From NCBI RefSeq assembly GCF_000730625.1, contig NZ_BBIT01000001.1, forward strand, positions 248,001 through 312,000: 64,000 bases of DNA, in the 5' to 3' direction. Below the pieces are notes generated by a model. That model had not been told where the DNA came from. It saw only the letters and a list, made by a program, of their open reading frames with translations, and did not search any database. Positions 42,573 through 50,372 of this stretch are shown piece by piece; position 1 is the first letter of the stretch, and the number at the start of each line of letters is the position of its first letter. The DNA comes from Pseudomonas oryzihabitans NBRC 102199 (lineage in GTDB: Bacteria; Pseudomonadota; Gammaproteobacteria; Pseudomonadales; Pseudomonadaceae). The translations under genes and the position numbers were made by a program.

Positions 42573-43433
42573 TCACTTGCCCTCTCTCACCAGGGCATGC
42601 ACAACCGACTCATTCATGGCCGTGAAGCGTTCAGTCCACTCGGGGAAGAGTTCGATGGCGAGGTTGCGGATGACCTGCAGGGCAGCGGGTGCCTGACGGT
42701 TGCTAGGCTGCCTGTACTCCAGACGATGTGCAGGGACCCCATGAGTGGCCGACTCGCAATAGACAACTGCATCAGGGATGACGGTATCTATGACCTGGAT
42801 ATCGGAATGGCCACGGAAGGTCTCCCGGATGGTCGCATCCAGCTGGCGCGCGTCTGAGGTGAGATCCAGACCGTTCACTACGGCCTTGATGGGCGGTACC
42901 GGCAGCCCAAGGCGGGCATAGGGTCGGAGTCCGTCCAGCATCTGCAGAGTGCCGCGGTTGAATTCGCGGGCGGATAGCATTTCAGGGGGGAGGGGGGAGA
43001 CGGCGAGGTCCGAAGCGAGCATCACCATCTCAAGGAGCACGGTGCGGGCCCCCTGCGTATCAATCAGTACCAGGTCGAAGTCGTCCTGGAAGATGTCCTT
43101 GAGATGAGCCAGGCGAAGCCGGCCATCAGGCGCCTGCAAGAGGAGGTTGATCAGGTGGTTGTGCGGATCGTTGGAATAGATCAGCGACAGGTTCTGGATA
43201 TTTGTCTTAGAAATGATGCGGTCGAGGCGTGTCTCGTTGCTGGCAATCAGCTCGAAGACGCCGCAGGGAGCGGGCTCGACGAGGTCGTAATAGGACGAGA
43301 GGGATGGCTGGACAGGATCCAGATCGATCAGAAGGGTGCGGAGCCCCGCATCGGCACAGAACGCGCCTAGGTTGGCGGTCTTGGTGGTTTTTCCTGTACC
43401 GCCTTTGGTCGAAATCGCAGATGTAGTTTTCAA
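42573..43433 (-). CDS. soj: Soj/ParA-type partition ATPase of the ICE
   Basis: The deviant Walker A is STKGGTGKTTKTANLGAFCADAG at the very N-terminus, followed by LLIDLDPVQPSLSSYYDL and LVLIDTQGA. In PAPI-1 the soj gene next to attL/attR is expressed after excision and is needed to keep the element. The TTG at 43433 (LKTTSAISTKGG) has AGAGG upstream; an ATG at 43457 is inside a palindrome and has no such site. It is the gene nearest the right end of the ICE. Confidence 0.92.
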   Translation of the reverse strand: MKTTSAISTKGGTGKTTKTANLGAFCADAGLRTLLIDLDPVQPSLSSYYDLVEPAPCGVFELIASNETRLDRIISKTNIQNLSLIYSNDPHNHLINLLLQAPDGRLRLAHLKDIFQDDFDLVLIDTQGARTVLLEMVMLASDLAVSPLPPEMLSAREFNRGTLQMLDGLRPYARLGLPVPPIKAVVNGLDLTSDARQLDATIRETFRGHSDIQVIDTVIPDAVVYCESATHGVPAHRLEYRQPSNRQAPAALQVIRNLAIELFPEWTERFTAMNESVVHALVREGK

Positions 43434-43440
43434 GTTTGCA

Positions 43441-43464
43441 GCCTCTAATGGGTTCATTAGAGGC
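43441..43464. promoter_or_regulatory. Perfect palindrome over the soj start
   Basis: GCCTCTAATG and CATTAGAGGC form a perfect 10-bp inverted repeat with a 4-bp centre. On the minus strand it covers the alternative ATG and the AGAGG ribosome-binding site of soj, so it could be an operator or an RNA hairpin hiding the site. Confidence 0.55.
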
Positions 43465-43516
43465 CGCTTGTTTTCGTTTTAAGGCGCGTCTTGTCTAGGG
43501 GCAGTGGCGGATCATA

Positions 43517-43570
43517 AGCAATTGGCTTTTAACCAATTGGTCGTAGGTTCGAATCCCACACGACCCACCA
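43517..43570 (+). other. ICE attachment site attR: 3' remnant of tRNA-Lys
   Basis: The sequence from AGCAATTGGCTTTTAACC to CGACCCACCA matches the anticodon arm to CCA end of tRNA-Lys(TTT). The 5' half (GGGTCGT..., D arm) is absent, replaced by ICE sequence. The T stem has an A·C mismatch (GTAGG against CCCAC), as expected for a copy no longer in use. The orientation places the ICE to the left and chromosome to the right. Confidence 0.85.
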
Positions 43571-43580
43571 TCTTCACCAG

Positions 43581-43606
43581 AAACCCTCCGCAAGGAGGGT
43601 TTTTGC
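43581..43606 (+). terminator. Terminator of the former tRNA-Lys gene
   Basis: AAACCCTCC/GGAGGGTTT is a hairpin with a GCAA loop followed by TT, placed 10 bp after the tRNA 3' end. It is the normal host terminator left on the chromosomal side. Confidence 0.75.
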
Positions 43607-43639
43607 GTTTCAGGCCTATGGCCAGGAAAACTAAAAGGC

Positions 43640-43985
43640 TCTCTCAGACTGCGAGTAGTTCTTGCCCTGAGGTGTAATCGCCAAGTCAGGCGTGTGGCCG
43701 GCCTGGGTTGTACGCTTGAAGGCTGGGCCTGCTGCCAACGCTAGACGCTCAGACAGTGCCGCTCTCGTCTGGGATGGAACGGCTACCGGCACGGTAGTCG
43801 CCGAAAAGGTGCCCGGCGCCTGAGGGACGGTTGGAGATTGCCGGACAGGCAGCGTCACCTCGGGCGTCTGAACCGGCGCGGATGTCAGCGCCACGCCGGT
43901 GGGCACGGATTCGACTGCCACAGGGGAGAGGTGTTCGGTAGGGGAGGCGTCATGCGCCCTGGCGTGGCGAACGGTTGGCTTCATA
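43640..43985 (-). pseudogene. Decayed pilL fragment outside the ICE
   Basis: About 140 bp (near 43,785-43,940) is closely similar to the pilL linker at 24,380-24,540 (shared peptide ALTSAPVQTP.VTLPVRQSPTVPQ). MKPTVR, which in intact pilL lies 130 residues earlier, sits almost next to it. It is therefore a copy with an internal deletion. The open frame 43631-44071 runs through it and the next terminator and is not a real gene. Confidence 0.7.
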
Positions 43986-43990
43986 TCGGC

Positions 43991-44018
43991 AAAAAAAGCC
44001 CCCGCGCAGGGCGGGGGC
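43991..44018 (-). terminator. Terminator of the PAS-PAS chemoreceptor gene
   Basis: On the minus strand a GCCCCCGC/GCGGGGGC stem is followed by seven T residues, about 120 bp after the chemoreceptor stop. Confidence 0.75.
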
Positions 44019-44134
44019 AGATTCAGTGTGAAGCCTTCAGATAAGCCAACCTGAAAGATGAGCTGGAGCACTCTCTCTAGCTGACTGCACCGCCAGTTGG
44101 CGGTTCAGGCCAGGCAGCCAAGGCGTGCGCACCG

Positions 44135-45448
44135 TCACTGTTGAATCATGGTGGCCGCCCGCTGCGTCGCTTCGGACGTGCGCGTAGCCAGCTTGCGAAC
44201 TTCGTCGGCTACCACCGCAAAGCCTCGTCCGGCCTCGCCGGCTCGTGCCGCTTCGATCGCGGCATTGAGCGCCAGCAGGTTGGTCTGGGCGGCGATGCCC
44301 TGGATCGAACTGACGATATCGGTGACGTTCTTCAGGTTTTCTTCCATCTCGCGATGCTGGGCCTGCTGAGAGTCGCGAAGGGCATTCTGCTCATGGGTGG
44401 CATGGATATCGGTCAGGGCACCCACCACCCGCAGGGGCGTTCCGTCATGGGCGCGTCGGGTCTGACCCCGCGCCCGGAACCAGCGGTAGCTGCCATCCTT
44501 CAATTTCAGGCGGTAGGTGATATCGAAGCCCGTCTTGCCACTGCGGTCGTTGAGGTGGGCACCAAAGGCCTCGATGCTGCGTTGCTTGTCCTCTGGATGC
44601 AGGCGGGACGCCCAGCTGTCGAGAACATCGGGAAATTCTTCGACCGTCTCGAATCCCAGCAGGCGGCGGAACTGGGGCGACCACCAGAAGGGATTCTGCG
44701 GATTGACCGGATCGCCCGCTATCACCTCCATGTCCCAGAGACCATCGTTGAGCATTTCGCGGGCAAGCTCGAAACGCGTCAGGGTCACCTCGAGTTCAGC
44801 ATCGCGCTGGCGCTGATCATGGATGTCCCTGAGGGAGCCCGCCACACGCAGCGGCGTACCCTTGGCGTCGCGGAGGGTCTCGCCGCTCGCACGAAACCAG
44901 CGATATTCGCCGCTCTTGGTCGCTACCCGGTATTCGATGTCATAGGGGGTGTTGCCGCTGCGATCATTCAGGTGCCGGGCGAATGCGTCCAGAGTCGGTT
45001 TGCTGTCCTCCGGGTGTAGCCGATTGGCCCAGCTTCCGAGCTCGTTCGGGAAGTCCTGCTCGTTGCGAAAGCCCAGCAGGGCGCGAAACTGATCCGACCA
45101 CCAGAACGCATTACGCGGGTTGACCGGATCTCCGGCGACCACTTCCATATCCCACAGGCCTTCACTGGTAGCACGATTGACCAGGTCGAAGCGGGTTGCC
45201 AAACGGTCAGCCGCGGCTTCGCGCTCGGCGAGGCGAGCGGTCAGCTGTTCGATCTCGCTTTGCATCTCGTGCAACTGGGCGCCGAGTGTCCCCTGGCGAG
45301 CCAGCAGTACCTTCAGGCCTTCAGCTACCCTGCGCACCGGGGCTGGCCCGGTGAGCGAATCGAGCCTGGCTGCGGCCTCGGGACGCTCGACAGCGGAAGC
45401 GATTACGTCGAGACCACGCATGATGGACAGATGCTGAAGGATGGACAT
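44135..45448 (-). CDS. Soluble PAS-PAS chemoreceptor (BdlA-like)
   Basis: The 437-residue protein has no transmembrane helix. Two similar PAS_3 domains ([22 protein letters not shown], about 95-215; [22 protein letters not shown], about 220-340) follow a short coiled-coil N-terminus. A compact signalling domain with [19 protein letters not shown] follows and ends at the methyl-accepting helix. The build and length match BdlA of P. aeruginosa, which links redox/energy sensing to biofilm dispersal; the exact orthology is not shown. The repeated PAS pair reflects internal duplication. Confidence 0.85.
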   Translation of the reverse strand: MSILQHLSIMRGLDVIASAVERPEAAARLDSLTGPAPVRRVAEGLKVLLARQGTLGAQLHEMQSEIEQLTARLAEREAAADRLATRFDLVNRATSEGLWDMEVVAGDPVNPRNAFWWSDQFRALLGFRNEQDFPNELGSWANRLHPEDSKPTLDAFARHLNDRSGNTPYDIEYRVATKSGEYRWFRASGETLRDAKGTPLRVAGSLRDIHDQRQRDAELEVTLTRFELAREMLNDGLWDMEVIAGDPVNPQNPFWWSPQFRRLLGFETVEEFPDVLDSWASRLHPEDKQRSIEAFGAHLNDRSGKTGFDITYRLKLKDGSYRWFRARGQTRRAHDGTPLRVVGALTDIHATHEQNALRDSQQAQHREMEENLKNVTDIVSSIQGIAAQTNLLALNAAIEAARAGEAGRGFAVVADEVRKLATRTSEATQRAATMIQQ

Positions 45449-45689
45449 AGGGCGGTTCCAGATAGGTGGTATGGCCGGACATGTGATGTCTGTTTGATAT
45501 CAGATGTCGGCACGAGCGCAATTATCTTTAACGCGATATTAAAGCTGGGTTGCATATCGAACGTGCGGTCAATGTGCGGCGACGGCGCAGAGACTCGCGG
45601 AGGCCCATCGGTAAAACACAGACGATAGGGCGGTTTCAAACGGCCCAGCGAGTCCATTACGGAATGGGCCAGTTGCACCCGGCCCTGAA

Positions 45690-45766
45690 TCATCCGCTGC
45701 TTGTCCTACAGCATTCGCCACAGCTGTGGATCGATGCTGAGCTTCATGAGCGGGATCTTGACCGCC
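45690..45766 (-). pseudogene. 3' remnant of an SNF2 helicase (ICE relic)
   Basis: Read on the minus strand this codes AVKIPLMKLSIDPQLWRML-stop-DKQRMIQ, against VVKIPLVENSIDLQLWQMLQDKRRIAQ at the end of the ICE helicase (25639-27600). A stop replaces the Gln codon. Only this short 3' portion remains, joined directly to the truncated AEC gene. Confidence 0.7.
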
Positions 45767-45771
45767 GGCGA

Positions 45772-46005
45772 TCAGATCCCGATCAGGCCGGACGCCAGGG
45801 TTGCCACATAGGGCAGGTTGAGAATCTGCTCGGGACGGGTTTTGGCGGCGGCGAGCAGCAGCGCAATAGGCAGGGCGAAGGTGACCACGAAGGTGGCGAG
45901 AGGCTTGCTCGCCGTCTGTTGCAGGATGCCCCAGCGGCCGGCGCACCAGCCCAGGGCCGTGACGAAGATGATGGGGGCGAGTGCCTGAGAAATGGTTTCG
46001 ATCAT
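45772..46005 (-). pseudogene. Truncated AEC-family transporter (first 77 aa)
   Basis: MIETISQALAPIIFVTALGW begins an auxin-efflux-carrier/MdcF-type permease. The frame ends at codon 78 inside the third helix, where helicase-relic sequence begins; the family is normally about 310 residues. A gene broken by a past ICE insertion or deletion fits best. Confidence 0.75.
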
Positions 46006-46625
46006 GGCCGCTGCCTCGCCGTCACGGAGACAAAGAGCGCATTGCCAGAGTGCCTTGGATCAGCGAATGAACGGCTTGACATCCGAAACTCCCAATTCCG
46101 CGTAAGGCTGTCGGTAGTGGAGGAGGGCAAGGCGGTGTAGGCACGCAGGTAAGCGATACAACGGGCTCCGCTGCGTTTCAAAGGCTCTACAAAGACCCTC
46201 TGCCTTTTCTATGATGGCAAAGGGACATGTTCGTTTACATAGCCGATACACCGTTCGTCGGATTAAGACCTTGGTCTAATTTCAATATCAGGCAGATAGA
46301 TATTTCACCGTGCGACGGCCAGGCCGGGACGACTTAGGGCGTTACGCAGGCCGTCTAGATGGCTCCGAGGTCCTTGACGCTGCGTTCCGCAGAGCTAGAG
46401 GTCCAGAAGTCAGGTTGGCGCGCTCTGCCGATCACGGCGACGCCGTCCTCTCACTCGAACGACGTCATCGTTACTCCGTCCTAGCGCTCGCTCGGTACGG
46501 CTCGGGGCCCGTCGAGTATCACCCGGATCGGGTCGTACTCGACGGGTCGCAACCCTGCGTCAGCCTGCCGGCCGGTTGCCGACAGGACCCGGGAGGGGAG
46601 GTGGTATCTGGAGGGTCGGCGACAT
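46006..46625. other. 620-bp gap with a long hairpin
   Basis: No convincing gene is present; frames at 46060-46251 and 46310-46801 lack ribosome-binding sites and motifs. A composite hairpin lies at 46508-46546. Confidence 0.45.
46508..46546. repeat. Composite 11-bp plus 5-bp hairpin
   Basis: CCCGTCGAGTA pairs with TACTCGACGGG, and inside it ACCCG pairs with CGGGT around a GAT loop, with 2-nt internal loops between. No T-run adjoins it on either strand. It lies about 80 bp past the stop of the 46626-48257 chemoreceptor. Confidence 0.55.
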
Positions 46626-48257
46626 CTACACGCGGAATCGCCGAATCTGCCCATTCAGCTCAACCGCCAGTTCAGACAGCTGCTGGCTGGCGGCGCGGGT
46701 CTGTTCTGCGCCGGTCGCCGTCTGGACCGACAGATCGCGGATCCGTACCAGATTGCGGTCGACCTCACGGGCCACCTGCGCCTGTTCCTCCGCGGCACTA
46801 GCGATCACCAGATTTCGCTCATCGATACCCGACACCGACTGGGCGATGGTCTCCAGGGCGCCACTGGCGGCCTGCGCCTGTTCGCGGGTCTGGCGCGCCT
46901 GGTCGGCACTGGTCAGCAAGGCATTCACGGTCTGGCCGGTACCGTGCTGGATGCTGCCGATCATCTTCTCGATTTCGCGCGTGCTGTCCCCAGTACGCTG
47001 GGCCAGGCCCCGGACCTCGTCCGCCACCACCGCGAAGCCGCGACCGGCATCGCCTGCCCGCGCGGCTTCGATGGCCGCATTGAGCGCCAGCAGGTTGGTC
47101 TGCTCGGCCACCGAGCGGATGACGTCGAGGACCTGGCTGATATTGCGGGTCTGTTCGGCCAGCTCGCGAGCGCGATCGCTGGCGCTCATCACGTTGTCGG
47201 TCAGGGTCTCGATCGCAACCAGGGTATTGCCCAGCTGCTGCTGGCCGTCACGCGCGCTGGCCGCGGCCTGGCGCGAATCGGTGGAGGTGGAGGTGGCGTT
47301 GCCGGCCACTTCCTCGACCGCCTGGCTCATCTCGGTCACCGCGGTGGCGGCCATCTCGATCTCGCTGTTCTGCTGCTGCAGGCGGTTGGCGCTCTCCTGC
47401 ATGACGGCGGTCATTTCCTCGGCGGCGGAGGCCAGCTGGGTGGCCGACTGGCCCAGATGGCCCAGGGTGTCGCGTAGATTGGTCTGCATCTGCTGCATGG
47501 CCTGCAGCAGTTGGGCAGCCTCATCGTGACCACGGGCGTCCAGGGTCTGGGTCAGGTCGCCGCTGGCAATGACCCTGGCCGCGGCCACCGCGGTGGCTAT
47601 GGGGTAGGTCAGGCTGACCGTCATGCGCCAGGCCAGCAGGAGGGTCAGGCCCAGCGCGAGGCCGATGGACAGCCAGGTGATCGTCTTGGAGTGGCTATAG
47701 GTGATGCCCGCGTCCTCGGTGGCTGCCTTGACGTCCTCCTGGTTCACCTTGCGCAGGGCCTCGGTGCTCTCGTTCATCTTGGTGCCCAGTTGGGCCATGG
47801 CCGCCTGCACCAGGGCCCGGCCTTCTTCCACCTTGCCGGCGGCGACCAGATCGGCCAATTTGTTGACATTGTTGAGGTAGTCCCGGTGGACCTGGCGCAG
47901 GGTCTCGAAGGCCTGGCGCTCACGGTCGGAGCTGACCATGCCGGCATAGCGGCCGAAGGCGTCGGCGACCTCGCCACTGATGCTCTCGATCTTCTTGCGC
48001 GTGTTGGCGACGGTAGCGGCATCAGGTATGGCCAGCAGGCGCAGCACCTCGATGCGGGTCCGGGCCAGTTGCAGGGCCAGGTTATCGGCTTCCACGATCC
48101 CCGGGATGCTGCTCGTTTCGATCACCAGACTCTGGTCCCTGATCTGCGACATCTGGGTGATGCCGAAAATACCCAGCCCGGCTACCAGCAAGGCGAGGAG
48201 GCCGAAGCACAGCAGGCTGCGGGTGGCGATGTTGAACGCGCGAAGGGTCATATCCAT
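46626..48257 (-). CDS. Methyl-accepting chemotaxis protein with 4HB sensor
   Basis: The 543-residue receptor has TM1 (LLCFGLLALLVAGLGIFGIT), a four-helix-bundle periplasmic domain of about 155 residues, TM2 (ITWLSIGLALGLTLLLAWRM, about 192-211) and HAMP. Its signalling domain has the canonical [19 protein letters not shown] tip and ends in IRRFRV. 4HB receptors sense small ligands directly or through binding proteins; the ligand is unknown. Confidence 0.92.
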   Translation of the reverse strand: MDMTLRAFNIATRSLLCFGLLALLVAGLGIFGITQMSQIRDQSLVIETSSIPGIVEADNLALQLARTRIEVLRLLAIPDAATVANTRKKIESISGEVADAFGRYAGMVSSDRERQAFETLRQVHRDYLNNVNKLADLVAAGKVEEGRALVQAAMAQLGTKMNESTEALRKVNQEDVKAATEDAGITYSHSKTITWLSIGLALGLTLLLAWRMTVSLTYPIATAVAAARVIASGDLTQTLDARGHDEAAQLLQAMQQMQTNLRDTLGHLGQSATQLASAAEEMTAVMQESANRLQQQNSEIEMAATAVTEMSQAVEEVAGNATSTSTDSRQAAASARDGQQQLGNTLVAIETLTDNVMSASDRARELAEQTRNISQVLDVIRSVAEQTNLLALNAAIEAARAGDAGRGFAVVADEVRGLAQRTGDSTREIEKMIGSIQHGTGQTVNALLTSADQARQTREQAQAASGALETIAQSVSGIDERNLVIASAAEEQAQVAREVDRNLVRIRDLSVQTATGAEQTRAASQQLSELAVELNGQIRRFRV

Positions 48258-48563
48258 GTACCGGTTGAGGAGTGTGAGAAACGTAACGGCAAGGGTTGCG
48301 GAAACTTGGGGAAAAGCTGTCTAGAACGCGTGTTTCAGCCGATTTTCGCTGTGAGGGCTTGAATCCGGGCAGTCGGTACGGGCTTCCGCCGAAAGCGACA
48401 GTCGTCTGCGGGATGAGTGACCCTGACCGTCACTCCAGGGGGTTGGGACGGCGCCCGAAAGGACAGACGCTCGAGGCAGCCCAGGAAAGGCCGGGGCTAG
48501 GCCGCGGACCGCGGCTGTTGTTAGCCTGTGCTTTCTGTGGCTATGGCCGTGAGCGCGAAGACG

Positions 48564-48956
48564 ATGACAGACCGCCAGTTGATCATCCCTGACAGCATGA
48601 GCCTGCTCGTGGAGCGTGCGGGTTATGTCCCCGCCGTGAAGGTCGGCAAGACGCTCTATTGCGCAGGGCAGGTGGGCCGCACGCCGGACCTGGAGGTGAT
48701 CGAGGACCCCGAGCAGCAATTCCGGGCAGCCTGGGAAAATCTTCGCACTGTCCTGGCCGCGGGTGGCTGCACCTTCCAGGACGTGGTCGAGCTGACGACG
48801 TTCCACGTCGACCTGCCCAGGCACATGCCAGTGTTCAGGCGCGTGAAGGATGCGCTTTTTCCCAGGGGGACGTGCGCCTGGACCTGCATCGGCGTCGCCG
48901 AACTGGCCCATGCCGGACTCCTCGCGGAGATCAAGTGCATCGCCGTGCAGCGATAG
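48564..48956 (+). CDS. RidA/YjgF-family protein
   Basis: The 130-residue protein from ATG 48564 (MTDRQLIIPDSMSLLVERAG) has the RidA core (LYCAGQVGRTPD, QFRAAWENLRTVLAAGGCTFQDVVELTTFHVDLP) and a C-terminal CIGVAELAHAGLLAEIKCIA. RidA proteins deaminate reactive enamines/imines; this one lacks the usual C-terminal Arg in IExxxxA (A-E-I-K), so a sister subfamily is likely. Upstream in-frame ATGs at 48528 and 48543 are less likely. Confidence 0.85.
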   Translation: MTDRQLIIPDSMSLLVERAGYVPAVKVGKTLYCAGQVGRTPDLEVIEDPEQQFRAAWENLRTVLAAGGCTFQDVVELTTFHVDLPRHMPVFRRVKDALFPRGTCAWTCIGVAELAHAGLLAEIKCIAVQR

Positions 48957-49206
48957 ACCTGGCCGGCTGCGGCAGATGGGGCTGGCATTCGGGGTGATCT
49001 GTGCCTTACCGCCTCCACTTCACACGTCACGGCAGGTGCGGTTTCCACAAGCGAATTTGCTGCGTTCAACTGCCTCGAGAGCACCGGTCTGCTCGCGCGA
49101 GCGATCTTTCCTGCCTAGCGATCGACAGCGCCGGCAGAATGTCGGCCGCAGCATTCACCGCGCGACCCACGAGCGCGATTCTTCAACCGGTTCAGGAAGC
49201 ACTGAG

Positions 49207-49695
49207 ATGCGGGCAGATGGCAGTGAAACGTCAACGAATTACCTCTTGCTGGGCTATGTCGATGCCGAGCTGTTGGCCCTGTACCAGGCCGGGATAGTGC
49301 CCACCCTCGAACTGGCGCGCACCTAGACGGCGTTGACCGCCAAGGGTCAGGGCGAGGGGACAGCGGTGGCGCTGTACCTCCAGCAGGGCGCTGCGCCCGA
49401 GCGCATGGGTAGGCCGGACCCGAGCGAGGCCGCCCAGGCGGCTGAAGGGGGTGAGCCGCCGCCCGTTCCCTCGCTGGAAACCCTGGCCCACCATTTCGCT
49501 GCAGGCCGCGCTGACGCCTGCGAATGGCCGACCCCTGGCGGCCCCGAGCCACAGCTGGAGCTGCCAGACCACGGGGAAGACTACTCGGCACAGGAGCGAC
49601 TCGAAGCCATTCACCTGGCGCTGGCCGCGCTGGAGGCCGAAGAAGAAATCAGCGTTCCGCTGCTCAAGCAGGTACCGGCGAAGTCAGCACCCTGA
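49207..49695 (+). pseudogene. Hypothetical reading frame with one in-frame TAG
   Basis: ATG 49207 (AGGA upstream) opens MRADGSETSTNYLLLGYVDA... and meets TAG at 49324. The same frame then stays open to 49695 through 120 codons (EDYSAQERLEAIHLALAALE...), with a TTG at 49333 as possible restart. Either one gene is broken by a nonsense change, or only the second part is translated. No family recognised. Confidence 0.4.
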
Positions 49696-49919
49696 GGTCC
49701 TCCTGAGGCGGGTTGTCGGTCTGTCGAAAGGCGCTCAGGCAGATTCCTACCCAGGCCGCCTCTGACTTGCCGGCACCAGGGTCGTTGGGCACTCATGGCG
49801 CACCCAGGCCTTGCTGCAGGAAAAGAGGTAGTGGCAATTGGCCATGCATGCGATTAAGGTTAACAACCCTAACCTCAGTCTGTGTCATTCTAAGCGCCTT
49901 CTCCGCCGTTTCTTGCACT

Positions 49920-50318
49920 ATGACCGCCTCACGAAGACCTCCTCGCGGTGCAGGCCGCACGGCCAAGCCCGACTCCCTCCGCGCTGCTCATGAGCAGATC
50001 ACCCGCAACAGCGGCACCCTCGCCGATATCGCCAACCTGATCGAGATGGAAGGCAAGGCCAGGCCCGGGCGTGAGCAGCCTGCGCCCGCCACGCGCTCCC
50101 GTTCCGACGCCGGCAACCCGGCAGCGGCGTCCAAGGCCAAGGCGGCCGGGCAGACCGACCCTGGCCACTTTCTGGTGCAGCCCGTGTTCGGGATACCGCT
50201 GGTGGCGCTACTGGTCTGCGCCCTGATCCTGGGCGCCGCCGTGGGGGTGCCGCTCGGCGTGGTCACCTACGGGACCGCGCTCTACACGGCGGTCCTGGAT
50301 AGCCTGGCGATCTTCTAA
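49920..50318 (+). CDS. Small protein with C-terminal membrane helix (132 aa)
   Basis: From ATG 49920 (MTASRRPPRGAGRTAKPDSL) a basic, Ala/Pro-rich N-terminus leads to one hydrophobic segment (FGIPLVALLVCALILGAAVGVPLGVV, about 94-119). Family unknown. The AGGTTA/TAACCT inverted repeat near 49,856-49,874 lies upstream and may be a control site. Confidence 0.5.
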   Translation: MTASRRPPRGAGRTAKPDSLRAAHEQITRNSGTLADIANLIEMEGKARPGREQPAPATRSRSDAGNPAAASKAKAAGQTDPGHFLVQPVFGIPLVALLVCALILGAAVGVPLGVVTYGTALYTAVLDSLAIF

Positions 50319-50372
50319 ACGGGCCGGTGGCCGCTCTGCAGGCTGCCGTCATGGGCGGCCAGCGGCCGGGCC

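Noticed and set aside
43490-43570. Intact tRNA-Lys gene
   Set aside because: No 5' acceptor strand (GGGTCGT) or D arm stands at the right distance, and the T stem is mismatched. It is a 3' remnant.
43631-44071. 146-codon minus-strand open frame as a gene
   Set aside because: It runs through another gene's terminator and a decayed pilL piece; no ribosome-binding site.
46310-46801. 163-codon plus-strand frame
   Set aside because: It crosses the long hairpin and enters the chemoreceptor gene on the other strand; composition is not protein-like.
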